Of a DNA stretch of 64,000 nucleotides, positions 1 to 11,897 are shown in pieces. The stretch comes from Citrus sinensis. Taxonomy: Eukaryota > Streptophyta > Magnoliopsida > Sapindales > Rutaceae. The stretch lies in the NCBI RefSeq assembly GCF_022201045.2, contig NC_068563.1, positions 4,898,001-4,962,000 on the forward strand. Direction: 5' to 3'. A program made the position numbers and the translations under genes. Each line of letters opens with the position of its first letter. Position 1 is the stretch's first letter. Under the pieces are notes generated by a model. That model saw nothing but the letters and a program-made list of their open reading frames with translations, did not search any database and had not been told where the DNA came from.

Positions 1-1794
1 AATTTTTAGGCCTAATTAACTAATTAAAATCCTAAATTTTTATTTAGGACATTAAAAAAACTGGATAAATTCTATTAACCCAAAAATTTTGTTTTAATTT
101 TAATATTCATTAAATGTTTTAAACTTAAATCTATTTTTTATTTATTTTTATATATTATAATTACCTACAGCGAATCACAATTTTAGTATTTAATTTAATT
201 TAATCTAATCTAATCTAATCTAATATTTACTCTTGATTTGCTCCGACTTAACTATTGTGTTGTAAAGGGAATAGTTTACATTTATAAAGTGTCCACGCCA
301 CCATTGAAAAAGTTAATTTTGAATCTAAATTCGATTTTATTTGTAACAATTTTGTATTAAACTATTAATTTATTCACGATAGTTTGTAAAAGAAGTTTGT
401 ATCTCTTACATGTTGCGTTGCTTACTAATTTAATGTATGTGACTTTTGTAATAGATATTAATGTAAAATATATTTTAAACTTTATTTTTATTTGAATTTT
501 TTTATTTTAATATGATTAACTGAAAATCGAAAATAAAAAATATATTAGTTATTTGAGGATCAGGGACCTTTGAAGATCCCTTGTTATTATTCAGAGAGGA
601 GATATTGATTCTCTCAAATAATTCTGACGGAGACAAAGAAGGGACAAGAACATACACAAAATATCAGAGATGCGTATGGAGAGATTGGTCCCCTTCCCTC
701 CCTTTCCCTCCCCATTACCATCCCTATAACGTAACAAACATGGCCCCACCGCAGGGACAATTAATGATTACGTGGAAATTTCGTGAGGTTTAATTACCGA
801 GGCTGAGAATTAATTTTAATTCAATTTTAAAAAAGGAGCGCCATAGGCCCCTTCGCCCATGTTGGCCTGTTGGGCGTTGGCTGCTGCCCCGTTCTTTTGC
901 TTCACACACGCGCACGCACAAAATTCAAGATCTTGCTTGCATTGATAAATTTTTGAGTTTGTTATTTATATGATATTTGAAATTTAAAAAAATAATTTAA
1001 AATATAGAATTCATTAGTTTTTTTACATTTTTTTAAATATAAAATATAAATTCTATTTTATTTATTGGATTTTAATTAAAATACATAGTTGTGCATGTTA
1101 TAGTGCACGATAAGATACATATTTTCATTTTATTGGTAAAATTATGAGGCTGAGATGCACAACGAAATAAATTACATCAATCCTTGAATACGTAAATATA
1201 ACAACGAAAATAATTACATCAATCATTGAATACATAAATATAACGATACAAATCAATATATAACCAACACTTCAATCAAATTAAAATTGATATATTATAG
1301 TAAATAATATCATTAAAATCCAATACAAAAAATTGACTTAAAAACCATTGAATTGGAAATGAATTGTTTTAGTGCAACAAAGAGATTGGAGTGAGGGGAA
1401 AGCTCTCAAAAGACCCTACCACAAATTTATTATATTATCAACAATTAGTTATAAAAAAATATACTTCAAAATTATTAAAATTCATATGATGACATCGTTA
1501 AATAACATCTACTTTGAGGGAAAAAAAAGACGAAAGAAATGTTATTCAAATATAATTGTTTATAAAAAAAAAATTGTTCACTCTGCCGAGTTTTATTTTG
1601 TGCATTAGCTCAAGAGAAATTCATAATTAAAGTTAAACATAGAAGTTCGTAATTAAGATGTAACACAGAAAATTAATTAAATAAGCTCAAATAACTTTGT
1701 TTAAGAAATGTAAAAAGTGAAACTGTGAAAAAGAGGATGATGCTCTTGAATTGGTGCAAGAAAAAAAACAAAAGCCTTGGAAAGAGGGGTTTGG

Positions 1795-2275
1795 TCCAAC
1801 TGCTAGGGGCCTCAAATAGGTTAAGTCTAGTTACTTGAGAGCTTCATAGCTGGAAACTTTAGTAAGATAAATAGGTCTAATTGGTTAGGTGCTCGGTAGC
1901 TGAAAGTTTAAATAAGTCCAACTCCTTGACAATTCGGCAGTTGGAAGCTTAAATATGTCAAAATATGGTTACTGAAGAGCTCAGTAACTAAAAGTTTAGA
2001 TAAGACTTACAAATTTGGCTATTGAGAGCTTAGTAATGGAAGTTTAGATAAAACAAATTAGTCCAGTTGTTGGAAAGTACAGTAGCTAGAGGCTTAAATA
2101 AGTGAGTGAGCCATCTACTATAGAGCATGGCAGCTGAAAGCTTAGATAAGATAAATAAGTTCAGTTGTTGAAGAGAATGGCGGTTTGGAAACTTGAATAA
2201 ATCAAGTAAGCTTAGTTGCCGGAGAACATAGTTGTTGAAAGATTAAATAAATCAAATAAGTTCAACAGTTGAAGC
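1795..2275. repeat. Diverged tandem array of about 60-bp units
   Basis: About eight consecutive units share a common pattern: a CAGTTGTTGGAGAGC-like block, then an AGTAGCTGAAAGCTTA-like block, then ATAAGATAAATAAG-like sequence, before the next TCCAGTTG. Unit spacing is roughly 55-62 bases and the copies are substantially diverged. No ORF runs through the array, so it looks like an old minisatellite, not a protein repeat. Unit boundaries were judged by eye. Confidence 0.6.
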
Positions 2276-2580
2276 TCAATTGCTTGAGCCCTTATCTACG
2301 TGTAGGAAGATTTTATTTACATCTACTAAAATAAGAAGAAACCAAAACTCAAATTGAGTTTGAGAATGAGATAAGTGCGGAATACTAACAATTTTTTTTT
2401 AATTAGGTTATAAAAGATTATTACAAGAAGTTGTTATTTATGATTTGGGTTATCTAAATTGTATTACAAATAAAGTGTTCTTCATGCACAAAAGGACATG
2501 TAGTAGTAGTGAATAATTAATAAAAAAAGAGAGAGTTCGATTGTTATCATTATTCAATAATGAAATTATTTTCTTTGTTC

Positions 2581-2582
<2 letters not shown>

Positions 2583-2628
<46 letters not shown>
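2583..2628. repeat. (AT)n microsatellite
   Basis: An uninterrupted run of about 23 AT dinucleotides, followed by unique sequence. Likely length-polymorphic. Confidence 0.9.
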
Positions 2629-2632
<4 letters not shown>

Positions 2633-4999
2633 AGTGTTAAATTACGTTAATTTTTCAATCTCTCATTTCTTACGTCATCCTATTTTTTTGACTAAATTTA
2701 CGTGTCAATAAACTTTATCTTAAAGATAAAAAGAGGAGGAATATCAACTTAAATGAAGAGTCGTTGATGTCCTACCGAGTTTTATTAAATCATAAAGAGA
2801 GAGAGAGAAAAGAAATTAAAGAGAAAAGACAACACAAATGTAACGGTTAAAACAATAATCCTCTTTCGTTATCATATAACGGATATAAACAATATTGGAA
2901 CTATATAATAAAATGTCGATTAAAATCTTTCTAAAGGATCGGATACCTTAACTTTTAATATGATAAGATTGTTGAATAAGAAAAATGATATTGTTTGTTG
3001 ACAACTTTTTGTTGGGACCCAATTAATCAATCGTTTTTGGGGCCAATAATACTCGATGGGTTTCCAATGGGGGAGACTCTGTAAAGTACCTTGAGGCCAC
3101 ACCATATGCTTACTAATGGTAATTTCAAAATTGATACGTCCGAGGTCTTTGTGGTTTTCTACACTTCATTTTTCTCACATGTTAAAATCATTATTCGTGG
3201 ACTGCAACAAAATATATTCATCATTATTCCAAATTGATTCTGTCTGTTGCTCAGCTGGCTTTTGAAACGCTGCGTGCGGATGCTATTGATTTATTAATCA
3301 AACTGCAGATGATTTTGTTATTGAGATGCGAATATGCGATTGATTGTTTTAAGACAAGATTAAAAAGAACGTATTTGGTGAAAAAAGATAAAAGAAATTC
3401 AAGAAATGGTTTGTCGAATATAAATATTCAAGATAATTTTCATTGTTTTATTTGTTTTGTTTTCATAAAAACTTATAAAATAATTGATTTTAAATTTACA
3501 CTTTCTCATTTTCATTGAGAGTTGAAGTTTTTTCATGTGCGTTGGAAAACTTTAATTTTAATGGATCAAGATAGGTTCCGATAGATTTAATCTGAATTAT
3601 AAGTTCTAAAGACTTTTTTTTTTATGTATATATTAATCAATTTATATTTTTACTTTGTAATTTTTTTAAAATATAAATAAACTTTTTTTTTTTTAATTTT
3701 ATTATCTAATTCAAAATAATAATTTTGAATCAAAAGTGAACTTGTTTAAGTGTTGCCTATTTTTCTTAATCTCATTTACTAATATCAAACAATGATTCAT
3801 TCTAATTGTCCCTTATTTAGGGGTATGGACAAAAAAATCGGTGTTTATAAAAAATTTGAAGATTGAAAAAATTAATAAAAACCAATCGGTTCATATAATA
3901 AAAAATCGAAAATCAAAAGAATCTCAAAATACAAAGAAATTACGTAATAGGGAAAAGAAAAAGAAACACTAAACTGAAAACATCGAACCAACGTAAAAGG
4001 AAGAAGTAAAAGAAAAACGAAACTGGAAACGGAATCGAACCAATTACGGTTCAGCTCGATAAATATATCGGATAAAAACCAATGGAGCCAACTCCACCCT
4101 CATTTAGAGGAGGTGTGTTATCAGTTAATAATGGGGTTGATTTAGTATTACTTATAGCGCAGAAGTTGGATCGAAAAAAGATGGGCTAATTCTGGATGGA
4201 CAAGCCCAACCCATCACCGACGTGCAATCTGCACAAGAAGATATCAATGGCAACGCCTCGGTAACTTTACTCACGGGGCGTACATCTTACGCGCGCCTCC
4301 GAAATTGTGTACCCAAATTGAGATCTTGGGTGTCCCAGTCAGCACCGTCCAGATAGATCCGATATCAAAATCTTCAGTCTTATCCTCTTCTAAAATAAAC
4401 AATAATTTATAGGACAGGATGAGCAATCCGGAGCGTTACTGCCTTGTTGCCCTTCGCGAGATCCATCTTTCTCTTTTCATCGAAACCAAAAAAAAAAAAA
4501 AAAAAATCAACTATTTTGACGATAATGCCCTTTACTTTTAGGATTAGGAAACTTAGGCCCCGTTTGGTACCGTTTTGCAAGCCATGTTTTCGTTTTCATT
4601 TTTATAATACACACGTAAAACATGTTTGGTGGTTTTGTTTCACAAAACAAATTACAGAACACAAAATCCGAATTTATTATTATAACTGTACAACTGAAAA
4701 CAAGTTAAACATGTTCTCCAAATTTTACAAACTAAACCTAAAAATAAATTAAAAAACAACAAAAAAATCGTGACCCTCTGCAGCCCTCACTCAAAATCCA
4801 GTTCACTACAGCTCCCTCTTTCCCCTCAATTTTCTCAATCCAGTTGCAGCAAATCTCTCTCTTGGTCGCTCTTGGTGTGCTAGCCACTGCCGCTGCTCTT
4901 TCTCCGCCGTAACCGCTGCTGCTCCGACTCCGTCCAACTGCTGCTACTCCGACTCCGTCCAGCCGCTGCTACTTCGTCTTTGCTCTCTCGGATCTGCAC

Positions 5000-5494
5000 T
5001 TGCTCTCTCGGATCTTTGCTCTCTCGCTACTTCGTTGTTGCTCACTCGGATCTGCATTTGTCCAACCATTTCGAGACAGTTTTGACGCATATGAAGATGA
5101 TGCAGGACACGAATTGGGTGGTCCGATAAGTCCATCTCTGCTTCAGTTGAAAGATTTGAAATACTTAGACTTAAGCATGAATAATTTTAAAGGCTTCAAA
5201 GTTCCAGAATTCATTGGATCACTAAAGGAATTGAGATACCTCAATCTGTCAGGCTCATTTTTCAGTGGGACTATTCCACAAAGTCTTGGAAACCTCACGA
5301 ATTTGCTTTATCTTGATCTCAATAATTTTCTTGATCAATCCAATCAAATAGGCCTTGGATGGCTTTCTGGTCTTCCTTCCTTGAAATATCTTAACTTGGG
5401 AGGGGCAGATCTTAGCAAGGATGCAGCATATTGGCTTGAAAGTATTAGTATGCTTCGTTCTCTTGTTCAGTTGCGCTTGCCCAATTGTAATTGA
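5000..5494 (+). pseudogene. LRR receptor-like protein (RLP) N-terminal fragment inside the Harbinger element
   Basis: The reading frame encodes the start of an extracellular LRR domain: DAGHELGGPISPSLLQLKDL, then successive repeats with LKYLDLSMNNF, LRYLNLSGSFFSGTIP, LLYLDLNNF and LKYLNLGGADLS, ending at YWLESISMLRSLVQLRLPNCN. This is the order seen in EIX2/Cf-type RLPs, which carry many more repeats, a transmembrane segment and a short tail, all absent here. No in-frame ATG precedes the LRR part; the first in-frame Met is within the second repeat. The frame stops at TGA 5492-5494, exactly where the transposase frame (N-V-I-E-R-C-F) takes over. Upstream, 4860-5060 is CT-rich with short tandem repeats and resembles a transposon leader. 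I see it as a captured, non-functional gene fragment. Confidence 0.8.
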
Positions 5495-5748
5495 GCGATG
5501 CTTTGGTGTTTTAAAAGCGCGATTTTTAACTTTAAGGGACATGTATAATTATAGTTTACGAAAGCAACGTCTAATTTTAATTGTTATTTGGAGACTTTGA
5601 TGTGTAAGATTTGGTTAACAACGATGAATGAGACATTAGTAGGCCACTTCCTAATATTGATTTATCTCCAGCAAGTGTCACAGAGATGAATGCTATGAGA
5701 GATGAAATTGCAGTTTTTATGTGGCATGATTACATACGTAATGCATAA
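5491..5748 (+). pseudogene. Harbinger transposase C-terminal remnant
   Basis: Translating from about 5485 gives NVIERCFGVLKARF, then LTLRDMYNYSLRKQR. This matches the conserved block of plant Harbinger (HARBI1-like) nucleases around the last catalytic glutamate (the E of IER). After a stop at 5629-5631, a 35-codon frame (5641-5748) ends with MRDEIAVFMWHDYIRNA, the family's usual C-terminus. The N-terminal helix and the first two catalytic aspartates are missing, so no active enzyme can be made. Family assignment is by memory of conserved motifs. Confidence 0.75.
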
Positions 5749-6202
5749 TGTGTATCATGTAATTTTTTTATAATTATTTTGTTTAAATCATGTGTTGTAA
5801 TATATATCTTAATTATATGGTGTAAAAATAATGACAATGTCAAAAAATTTTTAATTAATGTTAATTCTTAAACTTTATTATCATGTAATTTTTTTATATT
5901 AAATTTGGTTAAATTATTTTGTTGTATTTGTGTGTATTAGCTAAATAATTATTTTATGACTATAAATATAATGTAAATGATTAGTAAAAACTGTTTTTGA
6001 AAACGCATATTTTCTGTTTTTATCATTTTCAACTGTGTCTACCAAACGCATATTACTGTTTTCAATTTTAAAATATAGGATACAGAAAATGATACCAAAC
6101 GCATATTTAAATTCAAAATACAGCAACTGCAAAACACCATTTTCATTTTCGTTTTTATTCTCCAAAAATACAGATTCAAAAACAATACCAAACAGGCCCT
6201 TA

Positions 6203-6900
6203 CTTTTTCTTAATTCCCTCTATGGCCATAATTTTATCTTCTTTTTATTATTTAAAAGGATCGGACACATAGCCACTAGGCTTTGGTTAGCCCGCACAAC
6301 ATATTATGGAGATTAATTTTCTTTCTTAATTTGAATAAGAGTAATATTATTTTTTTCAAAATGTAAATGAGGTAAATGTTTCTCGAATATTAAATTGAGT
6401 TAAAATTTGAGATGTAGTATAAAAGATTTATAAATTGATTGTAAATATCAATATATTAATCTCATTAAATATGAGTTGTAATATAAACATTAATCTCGTT
6501 TAATTAAAAAAAATTGGACACATAACACAATAAAAAATAAATATATAGTTTATATTCATATGTACCAAATGTTAAACAACAGAAATAGAAAACTTAATAT
6601 TACAGAAAAATATCATTATCCATCGGTCAACATTAGACGATCAGAAAAAGAGGCATGATAATAACTATGTTTATTACATTAAACTACTAGAAAATAATTA
6701 GAATTTGTATTTTACAAAGTATAATGAGTATGATTAAAAAATAAATAAAAACAGCGTTTTTATTTTAAGGGATTAAAATTGCCTGAAATAGGATTTTGTG
6801 CCCTACGTACATCATTTTGAGTGAAACTAATTTTTAAACTAGAACCAAAACTTTGTTCAAATGCTAATCTGATACCTCTAATACTCGCTCCACTATATCA
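6203..6900. other. AT-rich intergenic stretch
   Basis: No supported gene, RNA or clear repeat. It separates the Harbinger element from the BTB gene promoter. Confidence 0.5.
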
Positions 6901-6940
6901 CCACGTGTCCATACCCATCCCAAACTGTTCGACTATAAAA
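6901..6940 (+). promoter_or_regulatory. G-box/ABRE-like element and TATA box of the BTB gene
   Basis: CCACGTGTCC at 6901-6910 contains a G-box core (CACGTG) and an ABRE-like ACGTGTC. A TATAAAA motif at about 6934-6940 lies about 75 bases upstream of the start codon at 7014. Spacing and order fit a plant core promoter; abscisic-acid or light response is inference only. Confidence 0.5.
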
Positions 6941-7013
6941 CCCATACGATTTCCCTCGCCAATGTCTCTCGTTTAACGGCTTTCACCAAAATATCAAATC
7001 TCCCTAACCAAAG

Positions 7014-10000
7014 ATGATCCCTACAAGCTCAAAGAAACGCCAGCGCGTGCCCTACCACACTTCCGCCATGCGCAACTCCTCCGCCGAATCATCCCAAAAA
7101 ATCCGCCGCTCAGCATCCGCCACCTCCTTCAGCGAAGCTTCTGCCGCCTCGGCCGCCGCCGCCGCCTCCGCCATCCCCCGTTGCTCCACTTCCTTCAACG
7201 AATCCTCCACTGCTGACGTCATTCTCCGTCTCTACGTCGACATCGACGCTCCTTACACTGTCAACTCCACTGCCGGAGACGACGTCCAGATTTACCTCCA
7301 CTCCAACGTCCTCCGCCGCTCGAAATACTTCGCCGCTCTCCTCTCCGATCGCTGGCTAAACCCTAACCCTGACACCAACAATGCCTTTGATACCGATAAC
7401 GAACACAAAATCCTCCGTCTCAATTTCGGCGTATCTTCGAACAAACCGAACTCAATCGCCGATCACTTAGCGGTCCTTCAACTTCTCTACACCGACGATT
7501 TCTCTTCCGTAATCAATTCCGTCTCTGTCGCGCTCGATTTGCTTCCTGTAGCTTTAGAATTCCTCTTCGAAGATTGCGTCAAAGCCTGCGTTAAATTCAT
7601 CGAAGCCGTGCCGTGGACCGAAGAAGAAGAAACAAGAGTTATTGAAGTAATTCCATTACTACGTGAAGAAGAATCTAAAGAGCTTCTATCTAGGTTTTCG
7701 CCGAACGAAAATTGCGGAGAAGATATGCTTCATGGATTGATTTTATCAGCGATTCATAACCATCCAAACATGGCCTTCGTGAAAGCGTTCGTCGCCAAAT
7801 TATTAAGGGACTTCGCGTCGAGAGATTCTGCGAGGCGCGTGTTAGAGAGGGCGTTTGAGGAGAGTTTGAAGGTGGTGAAGGAGAGCTTGGAAGAGTATTC
7901 TAGTCCTGATTTTAGAGGGGACCATAACGAGACTGAGGCAATACAGCGGTTGAATTTGCATACTGCGATGACGAATGGGCGGCATTTGTTGTGGTTGGTG
8001 GAGAGAATGATTGAGTTGAGGGTTGCGGATTCCGCTGTGAAGGAGTGGAGCGAGCAGGCTGCTTTTACGGCTGATTTGCAGCGTGCTTTTCGGGATGATG
8101 CTTGGAGGAATATTGTGCCGGGGCTTCCTGCTGTTATAATGAGGTGCACTTGTAAGCTTGCCAATGCTGTGGCTGGTGGGACTACTTTGGCTGCTAGACA
8201 GGTATTTGTTTTAGACTTTCTTCTTGCTCTTATGTGTAGATTATGCATAATTTATGTATGTTGACTGCTCTGGTTGGGAATTTACACTTGTTTATATTCT
8301 TGCTGGTTTGGTTCTTAGGATTAGTTTTTACTTTCTTTGTGAAGTGCAACTATTAATGATCAATTAATTGACTAGTCCTAATGCCATGTTATAATAGTTC
8401 TAAATGAATTCTTTAGGGTTTTGTCTCATTAGGTTGAGTTTCTTCTTGGAGCTTCTAGTTCTTGACAAGGGACTTCAGTTGTGATGTAGGGAGCATATAG
8501 GGTGGAATAAATTGGGAATTTTCGATTTTGAGTCAATTTAGTATTTAGTATTTTATAAGGATTTATCTTATTTTATTAAGTTTAGTTTAGTCATATTTGT
8601 AATTCGAGTCTAATTATGGTTTTAGATTATTTCTCGTATTTGAGACGGATTAGGATTAAGTTAGCTACCAGTATAAATAAATAGGTAGCTCTAGTACTCC
8701 ACCCCTGCAAGTGCACATGACTCAGATGAAGAGGAAATAGAAGGTGAATGACGAGAAAAGCATCTTGAACGATCATCAAAGGCACTACAATCAATGCAAC
8801 GCTCAATTGAGGCAATGGAGAGTTCAATGAGAGAATCTCGAGAATCATTATTAGAATGTCAACTCTCAAAGATATACCTGTAAGCATCATAAATAATTGA
8901 ATTCGTGGCCAAAATTACTCAAGATGATGCTGATCGTAATTTGAGCGTTGAGTTGAATAGTACAATTGAAGTTCAAGAAACTCAAGTTGAATAGGTATCA
9001 ATTGTTAGAAAGAATGATATGATTAATATGACTTCATCAAATCAAGTTGATGACAAGAGCATTATGCTTCAAAAAAGATCATGTAGAGGTAATTGTTTCT
9101 GAAGTTGAAATCAATTATCTCTAATACCACTTGATGCAGTGCGGAAGCGATATTAGATATCGTTCTAGCATGCATTCTAAAACTCTAGAAAGAATAGCGT
9201 TCAAAAAGAGAAAATGTCGAATTAACGACAAAGTTAAAACCTAAAGGGAATAATCTAAAATATTATAAATCTAGAATTCTTAATTTATTCTACCGTATAT
9301 GCTTCCTACATTAAGTTGCACGGTCAACAAATATGGGCTACTATCCATATATTGTTGACATGGTTAGAAGATTATGATGGTTGATGCTTAATGCCTTCCT
9401 CCCCTTTCCCCAAATTATCTTCTTTATGTCTTTTCTGCTCTCCATAATGCCTCTTTGTCTTGATCTTATTGTGGATGAATCCCCCCGTTGAGTCAATGTC
9501 AAAGTCCTTTCTTTGAATATTTTGGCTATTTGCTTAGATAGGAAAGCTATCATTTATCAGCATAGTTGGAAGAGTTTGTTGATGGCAAATGCTTGAGTCT
9601 GATAAATTAGGGAATTGATTCTCTGTCTGTCAAGAGGTGTGGCCTTTATCAGAGATTGATCATCTTAGTGGTTGCTTTGATGGCTACAAAATGTGCCTGT
9701 AGATGGCTCATGTCTCTGAGCATTTCAGAAAGTGACCTTCGTTGGACTCCATTGCAATGATTTACTTTACGGGATATTTACTAAACAATGTGAAAAATGA
9801 GAGGACTCAACTTGATAAAGTGATGTTTTATTTGCCAATATGTAGAGTATATATGTACATGTGTTTGATTGCAAGTTGTTTTTCCTTCTATGACTTTGGT
9901 GTTTCTGTTGATTTTGGGTTTCAAAGTTTCAAAGGTTAAACGCATATTCAATACAATGAAAAAGACCTTGCAGATGCAGGTTTACAAAATATATGGAACC

Positions 10001-10495
10001 ATATCCCTTTATCTTTGGAGCTTGCTAGGCCAACTCAATGTTTTCCCATTGCTGTTGTGGTTGATAATTGTCACCTAAGTTGGGGTTATGATTTCAATTA
10101 ATATCAAAAATTTCAGTAATTTGAAAAATAATGAGGTCTTTCTTGTTTATTTTTCTTGTTTGTCGGCAGTTTAGTGGCTTAAATAAAGTAAGAAACTTAT
10201 ATTTTTCTGAATTATTTTCCAGGTTAGAATGAAGCTTGTTAAAGACTGGCTTCCTGTTCTGATTGTTTGCAAAGACAATGTCTCCCCTTTGCTGCCCAGC
10301 CATAAATCACTATATCTGGAGCTTGAAGATACATTCCTTAGAATCATCTCCACGCTACCCATGTCAGATTCACAAGAGTTGCTGCAACAGTGCCTCAGCT
10401 TCTCCACCAAAAATGTTGAAGATTGTCCTCACTTGGTTACAGCATTCAACACCTGGTTCCGCCGTGCAACTCGACCCGCACGAGTGGATGGATGA
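7014..10495 (+). CDS. BTB/POZ domain-containing protein (At1g63850/At3g05675-like)
   Basis: Two exons, 7014-8201 and 10223-10495, give 486 residues (donor CAG|GTATTT, acceptor TTTTCCAG, phase 0). The first about 60 residues are basic, then Ser/Ala-rich. A BTB/POZ fold follows at about 65-170: STADVILRLYVD, VQIYLHSNVLRRSKYFAALL, then a DHLAVLQLLYTDDF-type segment. The remaining about 300 residues are the helical C-terminal region usual in this plant subfamily, ending WFRRATRPARVDG. Members are thought to act as substrate adaptors for CUL3 ubiquitin ligases; that role is family knowledge, not shown here. Exon 1 is GC-richer than its surroundings. The single 2.0-kb intron carries repeat-derived sequence. 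The start is the first ATG after the TATA box and gives the expected basic N-terminus. Confidence 0.85.
8690..9290 (-). mobile_element. Possible degraded LTR-retrotransposon piece in the BTB intron
   Basis: Read on the minus strand, CAAGTGGTATTAGAG near 9121-9133 resembles the initiator-Met tRNA primer site (TGGTATCAGAG) that follows a 5' LTR. The adjoining sequence beginning TGATGCAGTGCGG would then be the LTR end. To the left (8700-8990) lies a broken, Glu/Ser-rich reading frame with several stops. No second LTR or pol motif was found, so this is tentative. Confidence 0.3.
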
Positions 10496-11700
10496 TCAAA
10501 GTTAGAATGCAGCGGCTGGCTTCCTTCAGACTCTGTTTTAGAGGTCTAGACTTCTCTGTCATATATTGTCCATAAAAATGACTCCTGACTCTGTATATAA
10601 AACATGAAGCCGGATCTTTCCATCTTGCAGCCAAAGCAAACCTAAATGCTTTTGATGTTGTTCCTTGTAAAAATTTTATTTCGTATCATCCTTCTGTAAT
10701 CCAACCGGACTGAATAAGGAAAAACAACCGGACTGAATAAGGAAAAACAGTCTTCGATATAATGCACTAGGCTTTGTGTATTAGATTGTTATGAATTAGC
10801 CATGTTGAGTGTTACTTATGAAATGCGAATTGTGCATGGAGCTTCTGAACACTAGATGCCCCAAGAAAGAATATTTAGCTACAGAATATTAACTGAAATA
10901 ACACAGTAGATCTCAGTTAACTCAATGATAACAAAATAGATATTATGGAAAACCTTTCATCTATTTAAGAAAATCACAGTAGCCAAGTGTAGGTTTAGCC
11001 AACACATCTGCTGCATGATCACAATTCCTTGAGATATGACAAAGGAGACAGAGCTCTATCCCTTTGCTTGTCTTTTTGTTCGAATGAACCGTAGGGAGAT
11101 AAACAACTCAATCCCTTGTCTGTCTTCTTTACCGAATGGACCACGTTCTAAAAGGGAGTGAATGCTTCCTTATCCGTTATGGGCCAGCTCCCATGCAATA
11201 TATAATTGCTGTTGTTAAGCCTGTGTTACATGATAGGAACAATTCTTTTCATTTCTCTTGCTTAGTCGGGAACGTTGAGGGACAGCGCTAACAAATATAA
11301 CAGAGGTGACTGCCCTCGTCCCTCGACCCTTGTAATGGCCTCTGGAAGGGCATCAAGATCTCTTCAATTTAGCATGCTCAACATACTGCTGAATACATAA
11401 TGATGGCACATACACATATATAGTTAACTGAAAGCATCAATGTAAGCTTGATCAATAACTGAGAAACAACTCCTTCAAAAGCATTATGGAATCTCTTTCT
11501 ATTAACAAAACTTCAGTTACAAACCAAAACAACATGATGCAAACTTACTGAACTAACTACCTGATGAGGCTTTAAAGTTTAAACTTAGTGATGCTCTTAT
11601 CTTCTGTAAAATTATAGGCAGGAAATATAGGAAGGAAATATAGGCAAGATCACTGTTAAGTGGTATGGTACAAGAAAACACAGGTACCCTATTATTGCAT
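10496..11700. other. 3' flank of the BTB gene and convergent intergenic space
   Basis: It contains the likely 3' UTR and a tandem 23-bp duplication (AACCGGACTGAATAAGGAAA plus AAC, twice, 10703-10748). Further on there is no supported gene; the region up to about 11890 is probably 3' UTR of the convergent minus-strand gene. Confidence 0.4.
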
Positions 11701-11897
11701 ATGAAGGGCTCAATAACTCCCAAATAGGCCAACAGAAGCTGGAGTTAATACATCAACTGCAATTAAATTGCAAAGTGTGCAAGCTCCTAGTCCCGCAGCA
11801 TGATATATCAGAACCGCCATTACATTAGCTTTCTCTGGGTCAGAATCAGAGTAGCACATGGTCTCATAAAAAAGATGACAACAGGGATAAGTTTGGA

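Larger units (their letters stand above)
1..4552. other. AT-rich intergenic region without a supported gene
   Basis: No ORF here resembles a known protein and none has plant-like coding composition. Between about 580 and 930 there is a less AT-rich patch with CT-rich and TGGGC-containing sequence that could be a promoter or leader of a gene outside the window, but I cannot assign it. An uninterrupted (AT)n microsatellite runs from about 2583 to 2628, and a diverged minisatellite array lies at 1795-2275 (separate entry). Confidence 0.6.
4556..6199 (+). mobile_element. PIF/Harbinger-type DNA transposon remnant with captured LRR gene fragment
   Basis: The ends are imperfect terminal inverted repeats: left GGCCCCGTTTGGTACCG, right (reverse complement) GGGCCTGTTTGGTATTG. 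They are flanked by the trinucleotide TTA on both sides (4553-4555 and 6200-6202), the target duplication expected of PIF/Harbinger elements. Inside, 5491-5600 encodes a transposase block reading NVIERCFGVLKARF followed by YSLRKQR, and 5641-5748 encodes the typical transposase C-terminus (MRDEIAVFMWHDY, then stop). An in-frame stop at 5629-5631 separates the two blocks, and the N-terminal catalytic part is missing. In its place lies an LRR receptor-like-protein fragment. The element is therefore non-autonomous and chimeric. The internal AT-rich part repeats the CCAAACGCATATT motif near the right end (about 6041-6105). Confidence 0.85.

Noticed and set aside
2920-3105. 61-codon minus-strand ORF (MVWPQGTLQSLPHW...)
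   Set aside because: No homology recognised, no plant promoter context; probably chance.
5255-5542. Minus-strand 95-codon ORF opposite the RLP fragment
   Set aside because: Antisense shadow of LRR coding sequence.
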